The translations under genes were made by a program, and so were the position numbers. Below, piece after piece: positions 10,683-21,884 of a stretch of 64,000 nucleotides of DNA. The stretch covers positions 80,984,268 through 81,048,267 of the forward strand of contig NC_064831.1 of the NCBI RefSeq assembly GCF_024166365.1, in the 5' to 3' direction. The DNA comes from Elephas maximus indicus (lineage: Eukaryota; Chordata; Mammalia; Proboscidea; Elephantidae). The number at the start of each line of letters is the position of its first letter. The stretch's first letter is position 1. A model generated the notes under the pieces. That model saw only the letters and a program-made list of their open reading frames with translations. It did no database searches and was not told the origin of the DNA.

Positions 10683-12690
10683 TTGTACAAGTTGTGCTGG
10701 ATTCCCCAGTATTGTGTATTGTCTTACCCTTTACCAAAGTTACCACTTATCTACTGTCTATTTAGTGTTTTTTCACCCCCACTCACCCCCTCCCTCAAGA
10801 CCATCAAAGCTTGTTTCTTTTTGTGTATAAACCTTTTCATGAATTTTTATAGTAGCGGTCTCATACAATATTTGGCCTTTTGTGATTGACTTATTTCACT
10901 CAGCACGATGCCCTGCAGATTTATCTATGTTGTGAGATGGTTCGCAGATTGTTGTTCTTTATCGTTGCATAGTATTCTATTGAATGTATGTACCATAGTT
11001 TGTTTATTCATTCATCTGTTGATGGGCATCTAGGTTGTTTCCATCTTTTTGCTACTGTGGACAATGCTGCAGTGAACATGGGAGTGCATATGTCTATTTG
11101 TGTGATGACTGTTATTTCTGTAGGATGTATTCCTAGGAGTGGGATTGCTGGATCATATGATATTTCTGTTTCTAGCTTTCTAAGGAAGCACCATATCATT
11201 TTCCAAAATGGTTGTATCATTTTGCATTCCCATCAGCAGTGCATAAGAGTTCCAATTTCCCTGAAGCCTCTCCATTTGTTATTTTCTGTTTTTTTTTCAT
11301 CTGTGTCAGTAATGCCGGGTTGAGATGGTATCTTATTGTAGTTTTCATTTGCATTTCTCTAATGGCTAGTGATTTCGACCATTTCCTCATGTGTCTGTTA
11401 GCCACTTGAATGTCTTCTTTGGTGAAGTGTCTGTTCATTTCCTTTGTCAATTTTTTAGTTGGATTGTTTGTCTTTTTGTTGTAGAGGTTTTGGGTTTTTC
11501 TATAGATTTTAGAGATTAGACCTTTGTCAGATTTGTAATAGCCAAAATTTTTTCCCAAGTTTGTAGGTTCTCTTTTTATTCTTTTGGTGAAGTTGTTTGA
11601 TGAGCATAAGTGTTTAATTTTTAGAAGATCTCTGTTATCTAGCTTATCTTCTGGAAATTGTGTGTTGTTAGTTATGACTTATATCCTGTTTGTGCCATGT
11701 ATTAGGGCCTCTAGCATTTATCCCATTTTTTATTCTATGATCTTTATAGTTTCTGACTTTATATTTAGGTCTTTGATCTATTTGGAATTAGTTTTTGTGT
11801 ATGGTGTGAAGTATGGGCCGTTTCAGTTTTTTGCAGGTGGATACCCAGTTTTGCCAGCACCATTTGTTAAAAAGACTGTCTTTTCTCCATTTGATGGACT
11901 TTGGGCCTTTGTCGAAGATCAGGTGACTGTAGGTGGATGGATTTACATCTATGTTCTCTATTCTGTTCCATTGGTCAATGTATCTGTTGTTGTACCAGTA
12001 CCAGGCTGTTTTGACAACCGTAGCTGTATAGTAGGTTCTGAGGTCAGGTGGTGTGAGTCCTCCTACTTTATTTTTCTTCTTCAGTAGTGCTTTACTTATC
12101 CAGGGCTTCTTTCCTTTCCATTTAAAGTTGATGATTAGTTTTTCCACCTCTTTAAAGAATGTCGTTGGTATTTGGATTAGGATTGCATTGTATTTGTAAA
12201 TTGCTTTGAGTAGAATTGTCATTTTCACAATGTTGAATCTACCTATCGATGAGCATGGTGTGTTTTTCCATTTACGTAGATCTCTTCTGGTTTCTTGCAG
12301 TAGTGTTTTGTAGTTTTCTTTGTGTAGGTCTTTTACGTCCCTTGTTAGATTTATTCCTAAATATTTTATTTTTTTAGGGGCTATTATAAATGGCATTGTT
12401 TTCCTGATTTTCATTGTTCTCTTTATTGGTGTATAGGAATCCAACTGATTTTTGTGTATTATCTTGTATCCCGCTAGTCTGGCGAATCTTTCTATTAGTT
12501 CCAGTAGTTTTCTGGTGGAGTCTTTTGGATTTTCTAAGTGTAACATCATATCATCTGCAAATAGGGACAATTTTACTTCTTCATTACCAATTTGGATGCC
12601 CTTTATTTCTTTTTCTTGCCTTATTGCTCTAGCTAGGTCATCCAGTAAATGTTAAATAGGAATGGTGATAAAGGGCATCCTTTTGTGTGT
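10683..12690 (-). mobile_element. L1 LINE, truncated at both ends
   Basis: On the minus strand this carries the second half of L1 ORF2 and the beginning of the 3' UTR. It is 5'-truncated at about 12690. The 3' UTR stops after about 300 bp at 10683 with no poly(A), although other copies in the window show that the UTR continues for some 750 bp more. The missing end abuts the RTE derivative at 10283-10672, so a deletion or rearrangement there removed it. Confidence 0.88.
11008..12570 (-). pseudogene. L1 ORF2p C-terminal half, broken
   Basis: The longest open piece (12570-11788, 260 codons) begins at the RT active-site box SLFADDM, where FADD is the L1 form of the catalytic motif. It continues through the thumb ([20 protein letters not shown]) and the post-RT region ([15 protein letters not shown]). 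Further pieces at 11558-11217 and 11220-11008 continue the protein (NRHFTKEDIQVANRHMRKW; ISYDPAIPLLGIHP) in other frames. ORF2p normally has about 1275 residues. Here the endonuclease and the front of the RT are gone and frameshifts separate the pieces, so it is inactive. The 260-codon stretch suggests a fairly recent insertion. Confidence 0.9.
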
Positions 12691-12940
12691 AATTTTTTAA
12701 AATAAAAAACAATTAAAATTTAAGACATAAATTTTGTGACTTTTTTTTTAAAGGAGGTAAATTCCTTTCATCTGAAAAATTTGACTTACTTGTTTTCTAT
12801 ACATTTACCTTCTTTTCTTTAGAAATGTAGCTTTCCTTTTTTTTTAAATTAGAAAACCACTTTAAAAATAGGTATTGTACAGAATTGCAGTATATGAAAC
12901 AAATACAAATAGAGCATCTCTGCTTGAAGCAGAGTATGTG
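12691..12940. other. No gene; AT-rich sequence
   Basis: AT-rich sequence with homopolymer runs between the L1 and the TG-rich tract. Nothing recognisable. Confidence 0.5.
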
Positions 12941-13085
12941 TATATGTGTGTGTTTGCTGTGTGTTTGTGTGGTATGTGTATATGTGTGTCTGTATGTGTG
13001 TATGCAGGTGTGTGCATGTGTGGCATGTGTGTGGTTTGCATGTTTATGTCTATGTGGTATGCACTGTGTATGTGTGTGTGTTGGA
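12941..13085. repeat. TG-rich low-complexity tract
   Basis: An interrupted (TG)n/(TATG)n simple repeat. The cysteine- and valine-rich open frames across it come only from the repeat. Confidence 0.9.
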
Positions 13086-14560
13086 GCATCCAGAGCTCAA
13101 ACCAGTCAGTGTGGTCTGTCCCCTGGAGGACCTAGACCTGCAGAACACAATTTACCAACTATTGAATTTGGACAGAGAACCTATAAGAGATAATAAGGCT
13201 TTGGATGGTCAAATAGAACAGCCTAAACCCCTGATTCTGGAAGTAGGCATGCTAAGATTTGGCAAGGCGTTGTGATCTTCTTAAAGTCACATAGATAGAT
13301 AGCAGCCGAGATGGGGTTAGAACCCAAGTTCCCTTATTCCAAATCTAGGGTTTTCCCTACTCTCCTTTGTCAGTGCCCCATGGCCCATTGTCTTTATTAA
13401 CTGAAGCATTACTATATTTACACTGAGTTGTGATGGAGCCTACGCTCTCAGAATGCACTTACATTTTAAAAGAAGAATTTGTTGTCCCAAATGACTCTTC
13501 AATAATTGGTGAAGATATTTATAAATAAGGTGGTCATCCAGTACTCCCTGCTCAAAATTTCCCTTACTTCACCTTTCCACTGAGTCAGGAAGGGAGTCAA
13601 ACCAAATCACAATCATTTGGCTTCACAGTCTCATGTCATTCACACTTCCCACACTTTTCCTTACTAAACCATAGGACTCCTTAAGAACCAAGAGTCTTCT
13701 CTTCCCTCAGGGACAGAATATTGATTTGTGCAATGAACTTCAAATATTTGAGAATATGAATTATGGAAATGATTAATGCGGGCAGTCCAAACTTAGCTAA
13801 ATTAAATCCTAAACTACACCCTATTTGTTGTGAGAATCTCTTTGATCATGATTCTACCTCGATTCATATCTACACTGAGTTTTATCTAATTTTCTTTCTG
13901 GAGCTGGTAGTTAATGCATCTCAGAAGCGAATATTAAATAAACCAATGAGTGAAAATATTTAATAATTGCTTTCAAAATGTTTTAAACTTAAAAATATCC
14001 TTTGGTATAAACCTGTGTAACCCTATGGATACTGGGTCCCACATGGTCTAGTCTATGCATTGTGTTTCATTTAAAGAAACACAGCCCAGAAACTGAAAAT
14101 AATTAAAAGCAATTCCAATTTTTACTTGCCTATTGATTAACTTTAAAGTGGATTCAATTCATAACCCACATTTCTTTCATTCTCTGCCTTTTTCACACTT
14201 AACAACTGCCCCCCCAATCAAATGTCCTCCTAATACCTATTCAGTCAGTGGCATTTTCTCTTTCATTTCTTTCCCTGTTTCCTTCTGGATCCCCTTTTTT
14301 ATCCCTCAGATATTTCAGATATAAATCCTTGGATTGTTTAGTTCTCACTTGAACGATTTTACTGATACACAAAATAAAGGGAGTAGGGAGAAGAAACGCA
14401 GATGTGGTTCAACACCAGAGAGAGTTTGAGTGGGGGGTGGGGGAGAACAGAAGGGAATGGGAAAAGGCTCTGAACACTCAAAATTTAGTACTTTTTGTCT
14501 CTGTTGCATCTTTTTAGTGGGAAGATCAATCAGTGAGTATTTGATCATGCAGACTTACCA
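13086..14560. other. No gene; unique sequence
   Basis: About 1.5 kb with no repeat family I can name and no coding signal. A polypyrimidine-rich stretch lies around 14160-14320. Confidence 0.5.
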
Positions 14561-15007
14561 TTCAATTGATTATTCATTAAATCATTTGCTTAGCATCCAC
14601 TTTTTGCCAGACATTCTGCTAGCCTCTGGGTATGCAATGACAAATAACATTTACAATGTAGCGAGGGGGATATGCCTGAAAAAACAATCAAATTACCATA
14701 TGATTTTAAATAAGTGCTTTATTAGAGTGTGGAGAATAGCCGTAGGCTAAGAGTGGTGAGGGATGCCAGGGAACAGTAGAGAAGACAACTTCCCTCAAGG
14801 AGCTTATAATCTCTTTTGCAGGTAAAGATAGATAGATAGGCACACTAAAATATAAGAGGCTTTATGCTTCTTCCCCTTAGCTTAAAATCCTTAAAATACC
14901 CCTTTTCTAGAATAAATATAATTTTTTTTTTTTTTTGATCTGGTAGTTTTCTGTTTCTTCTGGAAAAGCACCTTCTCGAAAAACTTATTACCTTTCCCCC
15001 TCCTTTA
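14561..15007. other. Ancient repeat relic and AT-rich sequence
   Basis: 14570-14830 resembles an ancient mammalian repeat (CCACTTTTTGCCAGACATTC; CCCTCAAGGAGCTTATAATC). A T-run at 14923-14937 follows. No gene. Confidence 0.4.
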
Positions 15008-15135
15008 TTAGTCAGGGGGTTAGTGCTAACTGCTGTAACAAAGCACCCCTGAATCTCAGTGACTTAACACGATGATAATTTATTTAGTATTCTTGTCACA
15101 CTGCAATTGAGTGTTCCAAAGGCAGCTTCCTCTTC
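15008..15135 (-). mobile_element. MaLR-like LTR fragment
   Basis: The text GCTAACTGCTGTAACAAAGC followed by a segment ending in AATTTATTTAG is the usual reverse-strand look of the 3' end of old ERVL-MaLR-type LTRs. The family is not resolved and only a piece remains. Confidence 0.4.
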
Positions 15136-15149
15136 CTCAACTTCCCTCT

Positions 15150-15430
15150 AATGAACAAACCGTTCTTTCTGCTCCTGTTCTGTATGCTTTGAAACTGCTT
15201 TTGCTGTGGTCAACTATGACTTCTCAACTGTTAGATGTGATGGATACTTTCTAGTCGTTACTTTGATTTCTTAGTTGTATTTGGCCCCATTATCTGCTAC
15301 TGTCTCTTCGAAATTCTTCTTCCTGCATAGCTTCTGAAACATCTCTCTGTCCTGGTTCTCCTTTTTCTTTTCTGAGAGTTTCTTATTATCTTTCTCATCT
15401 TGGATTCTCTTCCTTTGTCTACCCCTTATT
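15150..15430 (+). mobile_element. L2-like LINE RT fragment
   Basis: Diverged text matching the order of the mammalian L2 reverse-transcriptase region: GTGGTCAACTATGACTTCTC corresponds to the VDH motif, and CTCTCTGTCCTGGTTCTCCT comes later. It is heavily decayed, and the family call is a judgement by eye. Confidence 0.45.
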
Positions 15431-15483
15431 TATCAGTATAATTTAAATATCTTTTTCCTTCCTCTGAGTAATATCAGCAAATG

Positions 15484-16452
15484 TGTTGCAGTGGGTAAGT
15501 GTCCAGGGGTTAAAACCCATCAGTGGTTCTGAAGGAGAAGGATATGGCAGTCTGCTTCCATAAAGATTTACAGCCTTGAGTCATGGAAGTTCCGTAGACT
15601 CACCTAAACTCCCTGAGGGATGGAATCCCTGGGCTGAGGGCTATAGGGACCATGGTCTCTGGGAACATCTAGCTCAACTGGAATAACATAGTTTACAGAG
15701 AGTATGTTCTACAGTTTACTTTGGTGAGTAGCGCCTGAGGTCTTAAAAGGGTGTGAGTGGCCAATTAAGATAGTTCACTGTCTCGCCCCTTCAGGAGCAA
15801 GGGAAAATAAAGAAAACTAAAGACAAGATTACTCCAAAAGACTAATGGACCACAACTACCATGGCCTCCACCAGACCGAGTCCAGCACAACTAGGTGGTG
15901 CCTGGCTACCACTAGTGACTGTTCTGACAGGGATCACGCTAGAGGGTCCAGGACAGAGCTGAAGAAAAATGGGGAATAAAACTCTAATTCACAAAAAAAG
16001 GCCAGACTTACTAGTCTGATGGAGACTGGAGAAACCCCGAGAATATGACCCCCAGATACCATTTTATCTCAGTAATGAAGTCACTCCTGAGGTTCACCTT
16101 TCATCCAAAGATTAGACAGACCCATAAAACAAAACAAGGCTAAAGAGGCACACCAGCCCAGAGGCAAAGACTAGAAGGCAGGAGGGGACAGGAAAGCTGG
16201 TAATGGGAAACCCAAGGTCAAGAAGGGAGAGTGTTGACATGCCGTCAGGTTGTTAACCAATGTCATAAAACAATATGTGTGCTAATCGTTGGATGAAAAT
16301 CTAGTTTGTTCTGTAAACCTTCATCAAAAGTACAAAAAAAAAAAAAAAAAAAGGTTAACAGCCTTCGAAATCCTGTGGGGCAGTTCTGCCCTGTCTTACA
16401 GAGTCACTATGAGTTGGAATCGACTTGATGGCAATGAGTTTGATTTGGTTTT
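15484..16452 (+). mobile_element. AfroSINE split by an L1
   Basis: The left half, 15484-15577, runs from the tRNA-like head to AAAGATTTACAGCCTT. The right half, 16358-16452, resumes at ACAGCCTTCGAAATCC and continues to GAATCGACTTGATGGCAATG plus tail. The repeated ACAGCCTT at 15570-15577 and 16358-16365 marks the L1 insertion site. Confidence 0.85.
15581..16352 (+). mobile_element. L1 3'-UTR copy inserted in an AfroSINE
   Basis: About 770 bp of the local L1 3' UTR (GGTGAGTAGCGCCTGAGGTC; GGTTGTTAACCAATGTCATA) end in an A-run of about 19. It lies inside the SINE between 8-bp repeats. It is one of the longer UTR-only copies and includes sequence upstream of the part kept at 7401. Confidence 0.87.
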
Positions 16453-16466
16453 ATGGTTTAGCCCTA

Positions 16467-16974
16467 TCTTAGTTATCTAGTGTTGCTGTAACAGAAATAC
16501 CACAAGTGGATGGCTTTAGCAAAGAGAAATTTATTCTTTCACAGTCTAGGACACTAGAAGTCCGAATTCAGGGTGACGGCTCCAGAGGAAGTCTTTCTCT
16601 CTCTGTCGTCTCTGGGGGAGGGTCTTGTCATTAATCTTCTCCTGATCTAGGAGCTTCTCAGAGTAGGGATGCTGTGCTCTGCTCCTGGCTCTGCTTTCTT
16701 GGTGGTAGGATGTTCCCTTCCTCTCTGCTTGATTCTCTCTTTTATATCTCAGAAGAGATTGACTCAAGATACAACCTAATCCTGTAGATTGAGTCCTGCC
16801 TCATTAACATAACCACCTCTAATCCTGCCTTATTAACGTCATAGAGGTAGGATTTACAACACATAGAAAAAGCACACCAGATCACAAAATGGTGAACAAT
16901 TACACAATAGAGGAAATCATGGCCTAGCCAAGTTGACACACATTTTGGGGGGGCACAATTCAATCCATAATGCA
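16467..16974 (-). mobile_element. Solo LTR, family A (MaLR-like)
   Basis: Reads 5' to 3' on the minus strand from TGCATTATGGATTGAATTG to GATAACTAAGA. Exact 5-bp repeats CCCTA flank it at 16462-16466 and 16975-16979, as expected for an LTR-element insertion. A TATA-like GATATAAAAG lies within. Two plus-strand copies are at 32211 and 62917. No internal retroviral sequence adjoins it, so it is a solo LTR. The MaLR label is from general form. Confidence 0.85.
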
Positions 16975-17084
16975 CCCTAAATCTATTTCCACAGTTTACC
17001 TGTGTATTCTGAAGTTCAGATTCCTATATCCAACTTCCTACTGGAGAGCCTCATTTGAAAGACAGGAAATTAAGATTATCGACT

Positions 17085-17275
17085 CAGAAATGAAAGTAGC
17101 TGGATTAAAATCATTTAACCTGTCTGTGTCTATGTTTCATTATCTGTAAAAAATTAATAGTAGCAATTTCATAAAGTTGCTGTAAGTATTATATGAGCTA
17201 ACCCAAGTAACGTGTTTAGAAAATTGCCACTTATTTGGTAAGTATGTGTCAAATATAAGCCTTATTATTGTTATT
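17085..17275 (+). mobile_element. MIR SINE
   Basis: The diverged MIR core is recognisable: AACCTGTCTGTGTCTATGTT, TTCATTATCTGTAAAAAATT, and the later TTGCTGTAAGTATTATATGA. Confidence 0.65.
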
Positions 17276-17334
17276 ATTTTTGATTTGCCACATATAGAAC
17301 TACATGTAACATTACATTTTGTGCATATTTGTCA

Positions 17335-18010
17335 GGGTAATTAATGCAAGCTGCTGTAACAAACAATTCCTGAGTCTCAATAGTTTAACACAATAAAAAT
17401 TTATTTCTTGCTTAAGTCGTAGTCTAATTGGGTGTTCTGTGGGCAACCTTCCATACAGTGATTCTGAGATTCAGACTCCTTCCACCTTATAGCTCTGCCA
17501 TTTTCTAGATCAGGGATCAACCGACTTATTTCTGTGAACAGCCAGATAGTAAATGTTTTATGCTTTGCTGTCCGTATGATCTCTGTTGCAACTATTCAAT
17601 GTTGCCATTGTAGCGCAAAAGCAGCCATAGACAATATGTAAATGAATTAATGTAGCTGTGTTCCAATAAACCTTTATTTGTGAAACACACGATGGGCTCC
17701 ATTTAGCCTGTGGGCTGTAGTTTGCCAATCCTGCTCTAGAATTCTCTATTGGCCCCTCTGCATTTGACTAGCCAATAAGCAAGAAAAGCACAAGCTAAAG
17801 ATTTCACAGATGGTTGTAGAGGCTAGGTCTAGAAGTGATGGGCATAATTTCTGTTCACATTCACATTGGCCAGATCCAACTACAAAGAAGGCTGGACAGA
17901 TGTAGTTTTCCTATTTCCCAGCAGGAAAAATTAGAATTGGTGAGCATCAAGCCAGTCTTGACCAAAACTACATTTCTTTTCTTCTAAATGCAGTTCCTGT
18001 ATTTGTCGGT
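17335..18010 (-). mobile_element. MaLR-like LTR, split by a hAT element
   Basis: The first part, 17335-17502 (AAGCTGCTGTAACAAACAAT), and the second, 17742-18010 (TCACATTCACATTGGCCAGA), are in the order expected for one old LTR on the minus strand. The hAT element lies between. Confidence 0.5.
17511..17733. mobile_element. hAT-type non-autonomous DNA transposon
   Basis: The left end CAGGGATCAACCGACTT pairs with the reverse complement of the right end (CAGGATTGGCAAACT) as terminal inverted repeats beginning with CAG. The body (TTTATGCTTTGCTGTCCGTA, CCAATAAACCTTTATTTGTG) matches a common mammalian hAT-Charlie-type element. The flanks TTCTAGAT at 17503-17510 and CTCTAGAA at 17734-17741 agree at 6 of 8 bases, fitting the 8-bp duplication of hAT. 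Confidence 0.8.
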
Positions 18011-18507
18011 GAAATATTCATCAAGTTGCCCAAGACTGGAAGAAGTATATTATGACCAGGGTTTCCATATTATGACCTAGATTCAATAGCTGTTAATATT
18101 TCGCCATATTTGCTTTATCTGTCAAACTAAATTGCAGACATTGTCACACTTTATCCCTAAATATTTCAGCATATGCCGCCTAAGAATAAGAGCATATGTA
18201 ACCATGATAGCACTATCATACTTCAGAAAATTAATGTGGATTTTCTAGTAACATCTAATACTCCATGTGTATTCAGATTTCCTCAATTATTATCCAAATA
18301 TCATTTTCTAAAACTGACTCTGTTAAACAAGGATTCAATTAAGGTTCACAGATTATACCCATCCAATTTTTTTTCCATGACGTTGGCTTTTTGCAGAGAC
18401 TTTGTCTTGCAGAATGTCGCACATTCTGGATTTGTCTTATTGTTTCCTCATGGTCATATTTGACTTGCTCCTTTATCACCTGTGTTACCGTAAACTGGAT
18501 TAAGATA

Positions 18508-18727
18508 AACCTGTTTAACCCCTTGCTGTTGAGTTGATTCCGGCTCATGGTGACTCCATGTGTGTAGATGTGTAGAGTAGAACTGCGCTCCATAGGGTTT
18601 TCAAGGCTGTGAGCTTTTGGAAATAGATCACCAGGCCTTTATCCTGAGGCACCTCTAGGTGGGTTTGAATGGCCAATCTTTTGGTTAGTAGTTGAGCTTT
18701 TAATCATTTGTGCTACCAAGAATTCTA
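18508..18727 (-). mobile_element. AfroSINE, second subfamily
   Basis: A minus-strand copy with the tail complement (CTGTTGAGTTGATTCCGGCT) on the left and the tRNA-like head on the right. It is flanked by exact 9-bp repeats ATTAAGATA at 18499-18507 and 18728-18736, a target-site duplication inside the old L1. Confidence 0.85.
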
Positions 18728-19021
18728 ATTAAGATAGAAGATTTGACTAAGTCAGAATAAGCATTTTGGTAAGAAAACATCATATGTTGTGTGACTCTGT
18801 ACTTTATCACCTAAAATGGGACAATTTTGAGAGTGAAAGGGGGCACTCTTAATAATTGCACTGGAACAACAGGTGCAAAGCAAGACTGTCTCAGTCAAGC
18901 TGCAACATGGTCACCTTATTCACAGGGAGTGCCAGGCACTGCATGTTGTATCACATCGGAGACACAGGACATCAGGATCACTTGATTCAGTTAGCGATGA
19001 CTACAGCTCTCCTTTGGGGTA

Positions 19022-19554
19022 TGTAATGGTTAAGGTTGTGTGTCAGCTTGGCTGGACTATGATTCTCAGTTGTTTGGCAGCTATGTAATGATATAATCAC
19101 CACATAATGAGATCTGATATAATGTAATCATCTCCATGATGAGATCTGCTATGAGTAGCTAATCAGTTGGAAGCGAGTGTCCTTGGGGATGTGGCCTGCA
19201 TCCAACATATGTGCACTTTCTGGCAAAGCTTGTAGGCTTTAAGCTTGCTCTGGATTCTGCATCTGGCCTCTAGTTTTGGCATTTGAGCTAGCAGCTTACC
19301 TGCCGATCTTGGGATTCATCAACCTCCACAGCCTGTGAGCCAAAGGCCTGCTGTCTTACCAGCCAATCTTGGGTTCGTCAGCCCCTGAAGCTATGTGAAT
19401 CAGGAGAAGCCTCCAGCCTGATCCATGAACTTGGGACTTTCCAGGCCCTACAACTGCATGAGCCATTCCTGTGATATAAATCCTCTGTCTCTCTCTCTCT
19501 CTGTATATATACACTTTACTGGTTTTCCTTCTCTAGAGAATGCAGCCTAAGACA
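19022..19554 (+). mobile_element. Solo LTR, family B
   Basis: It runs from TGTAATGGTTAAGG to CAGCCTAAGACA and is flanked by exact GGGTA duplications at 19017-19021 and 19555-19559. The TG...CA ends and the 5-bp duplication identify an LTR. A (CT)n and TATATATA stretch lies near 19490. A truncated relative is at 58356-58524. MaLR-like by general form. Confidence 0.82.
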
Positions 19555-20199
19555 GGGTATAACTTCTCTTTTTTTCCCCCTATAAGTGGGGCAAAATTTT
19601 GTCTTCATGAACTCATCCTGTTCTTCACCAAATGTTCAGCTAATGGCGTTAGCATCTGTTGATGAGCCTTCCTTGAGACATTTGTTTCATCAAGGGTTGC
19701 AAAATGGTGATTTTTCTAATTATACCGTTCCTTCTCTATTACTAGCATTCTTCTGCAAAAAAGAGCTTTTCCTAATCACTTGGAGATGGATTATAGTTCC
19801 TCCAGGGCAAATGCTCAATCCTTCACCTTTATTTACCAATTTTCAGAGTAATGAGTCAGTATAGTAGATATCTCCATGGAATTTAGTTTATTCAATGTGT
19901 AATTATCTGTTGTAGTCATTATTTTGCTGCTTAAATTGTCCCATATTTGGAAAGTGAGGTCCCTTACAGCCAGTTCATGGTCCTTTGACAGGCCCCAATT
20001 AGGCTTTTTTTCAATATCTAAGAGAACATGCCAAATCAGCATCTAGAGATCAACTTTGTCCTTTTTTTTTTTTTCACTTTAACCAGATTTAATAGTTCAT
20101 TTAGTTCAGATCTTAAATATTTAAATTATTTAATATGTTAAAAAATCTATGCAATAAAATACATCAAAAAGTACAAATTCAAGAAATTTATGCCCAAAT

Positions 20200-20875
20200 T
20201 ATTATTATTATTGTGCTTTTAGTGAAAGTTTACAAATCAGGTCAGTCTCTCATACAAAAATTTACATACACCTTGTTATACACTCCTAATTGCTCTCCCT
20301 CTGATGAGCTAGCACAGTAATTCCCTCCCATCTCTCTCCTCATGTACATTTGGGTAGCTTCTGGACACCTCTGCCCTCTCATCTCCCCTCCAGACAGGCG
20401 ATGCCAACATAGTCTCATGTGTCTACTTGATCCAAGAAGCTTGTTCTTCACCAGTCTCATTTTCCATCATTTTTTTTTATATTCCAGTCCAGTCCCTGTC
20501 TGAGGAGTTGGCTTTGGGAATGATTCCTGCCCTGGGGTAACAGAAGGTCTGGGGTCCATAGCCTCTGGGGTTCCTCCAGTCCCCGTCTGACTATTAAGTC
20601 TGGTCTTTTTACGAGATTTTGGGGTCTGCATCCCACTGCTTTCTTGCTCCCTCAGGGCTTCTCTGTTGAGATCCCTGTCAGGACAGTCATCGGTCGTGGC
20701 TAGGTACTATGTAGCTCTTCTGGTCTCAGGCTGATGTAGTCTCTGGTTTATGTGTTCCTTTTTGTCTCTTAGGCTCATAATTATTTTGTGCCTTTGATAT
20801 TCTTCATTCTTCCTTGTTCCAGGTGGGTTGAGACCCATTGATGTATCTTAGATGGCTGCTTGTTAGCGTTTTTAA
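20200..20875 (-). mobile_element. L1 3'-UTR copy
   Basis: Minus-strand copy of the local L1 3' UTR. The tail complement (ATT)n GTGCTTTTAGTGAAAG is at the left, and the upstream end near GATGGCTGCTTGTTAGCG is at the right. The tail is (AAT)n rather than pure A. Confidence 0.85.
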
Positions 20876-20884
20876 AAAAAATCA

Positions 20885-21690
20885 AAAATATAGCTGCATA
20901 ATACTTATTGTGTAGATTCATGACAGTTTACTCAACCAGTCCTCAGTTAATAGACATTTGGGCTGTTTCCAATATTTTGGTACTACAACTAATGTGGCAA
21001 TAAATTGTCTTTGCAACAGTTTTTTAATGGATATATCAGATTCTGGTCTCTCTTGCCTCTAGTTTAATTTTCACCCTGCATGTAAGAAGTTCTTTGCTAA
21101 AACTCAAATAACCAATGCTAATCTCTCAAGTGTTATTCCTACTCACCAGCGAAATCCAAAATTCCTTATTTTGACATATGAGGTCCTTCATCATCAGGTC
21201 CATATGTACATCACCAGTCTCACTGCATACCTTGCCACCCAATACCCTATTGCTCCAGCTGAGCCTGATCTTGCAGTTTCATGAATGAGCCATGATGCTC
21301 AAGCATTACAAAGAGTCATCCTTGACTCTTTTCTAATACATCAGCAAATCCTATTAGCTCAACTAATCAAAACATATTTAAAAAAATATGAATACCTTGT
21401 GTAACAATCACTGTTACTACTCCGGTGCAAGCCGCCATCATTTCTAGTCTCTAGAGTGACCCTCTGCCCTTACTACCGCAGCCAGAATGATCCTTTTAAA
21501 ACCTAAGTCACTGTTACCTTTCCCCTTCCCTGTATATTTCTCTGTTTATTGTCTGTTTTCCCCCACTACACTGTAAACAGCTTGGTGGCAGGGAATTTTG
21601 TTCACTTGGTTCCCTGCTGTATCCCCAGTAACAATGCACTGACTGGTATGTAAGCAGCACTCAAAATGTGTTGAACGAATAACTAAGTTA
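20885..21690. mobile_element. Old L1 fragment followed by L2 3' end
   Basis: 20885-21040 resembles the end of an old L1 on the minus strand (AGACATTTGGGCTGTTTCCA). From about 21190 to 21690 the text is a diverged L2 ending on the plus strand (CCTGCTGTATCCCCAGTAAC; CAAAATGTGTTGAACGAATA). Confidence 0.55.
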
Positions 21691-21884
21691 ATTAATGATT
21701 TCCTTCTTTTGCACATGCTATTTCTTCTGTCTCGAATGCCATCTGTAAGAGTTGACATGATTTCAGCTTCAGGTAATAGAAAAGACAACACGCTTTGTTT
21801 TATGTAAATGGAAAGCCATTTCAAAACATGAGCAATGTGATACCACTAGGACTTTGTAGCCAACAAGGATAACAAACCCTGTAT

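Larger units (their letters stand above)
18060..19900. mobile_element. Old L1 3' region, split by a SINE and an LTR
   Basis: Fragments at 18060-18498, 18737-19016 and 19560-19830 keep the order of one old L1 3' region (CCCTAAATATTTCAGCATAT; TTGTTTCCTCATGGTCATAT; GGTTGCAAAATGGTGATTTT). The orientation cannot be settled by eye. The two younger insertions each carry a target duplication. Confidence 0.55.

Noticed and set aside
12875-13275. Cysteine-rich open frames in three phases
   Set aside because: They are translations of the TG-rich simple repeat and change to ordinary sequence when it ends.
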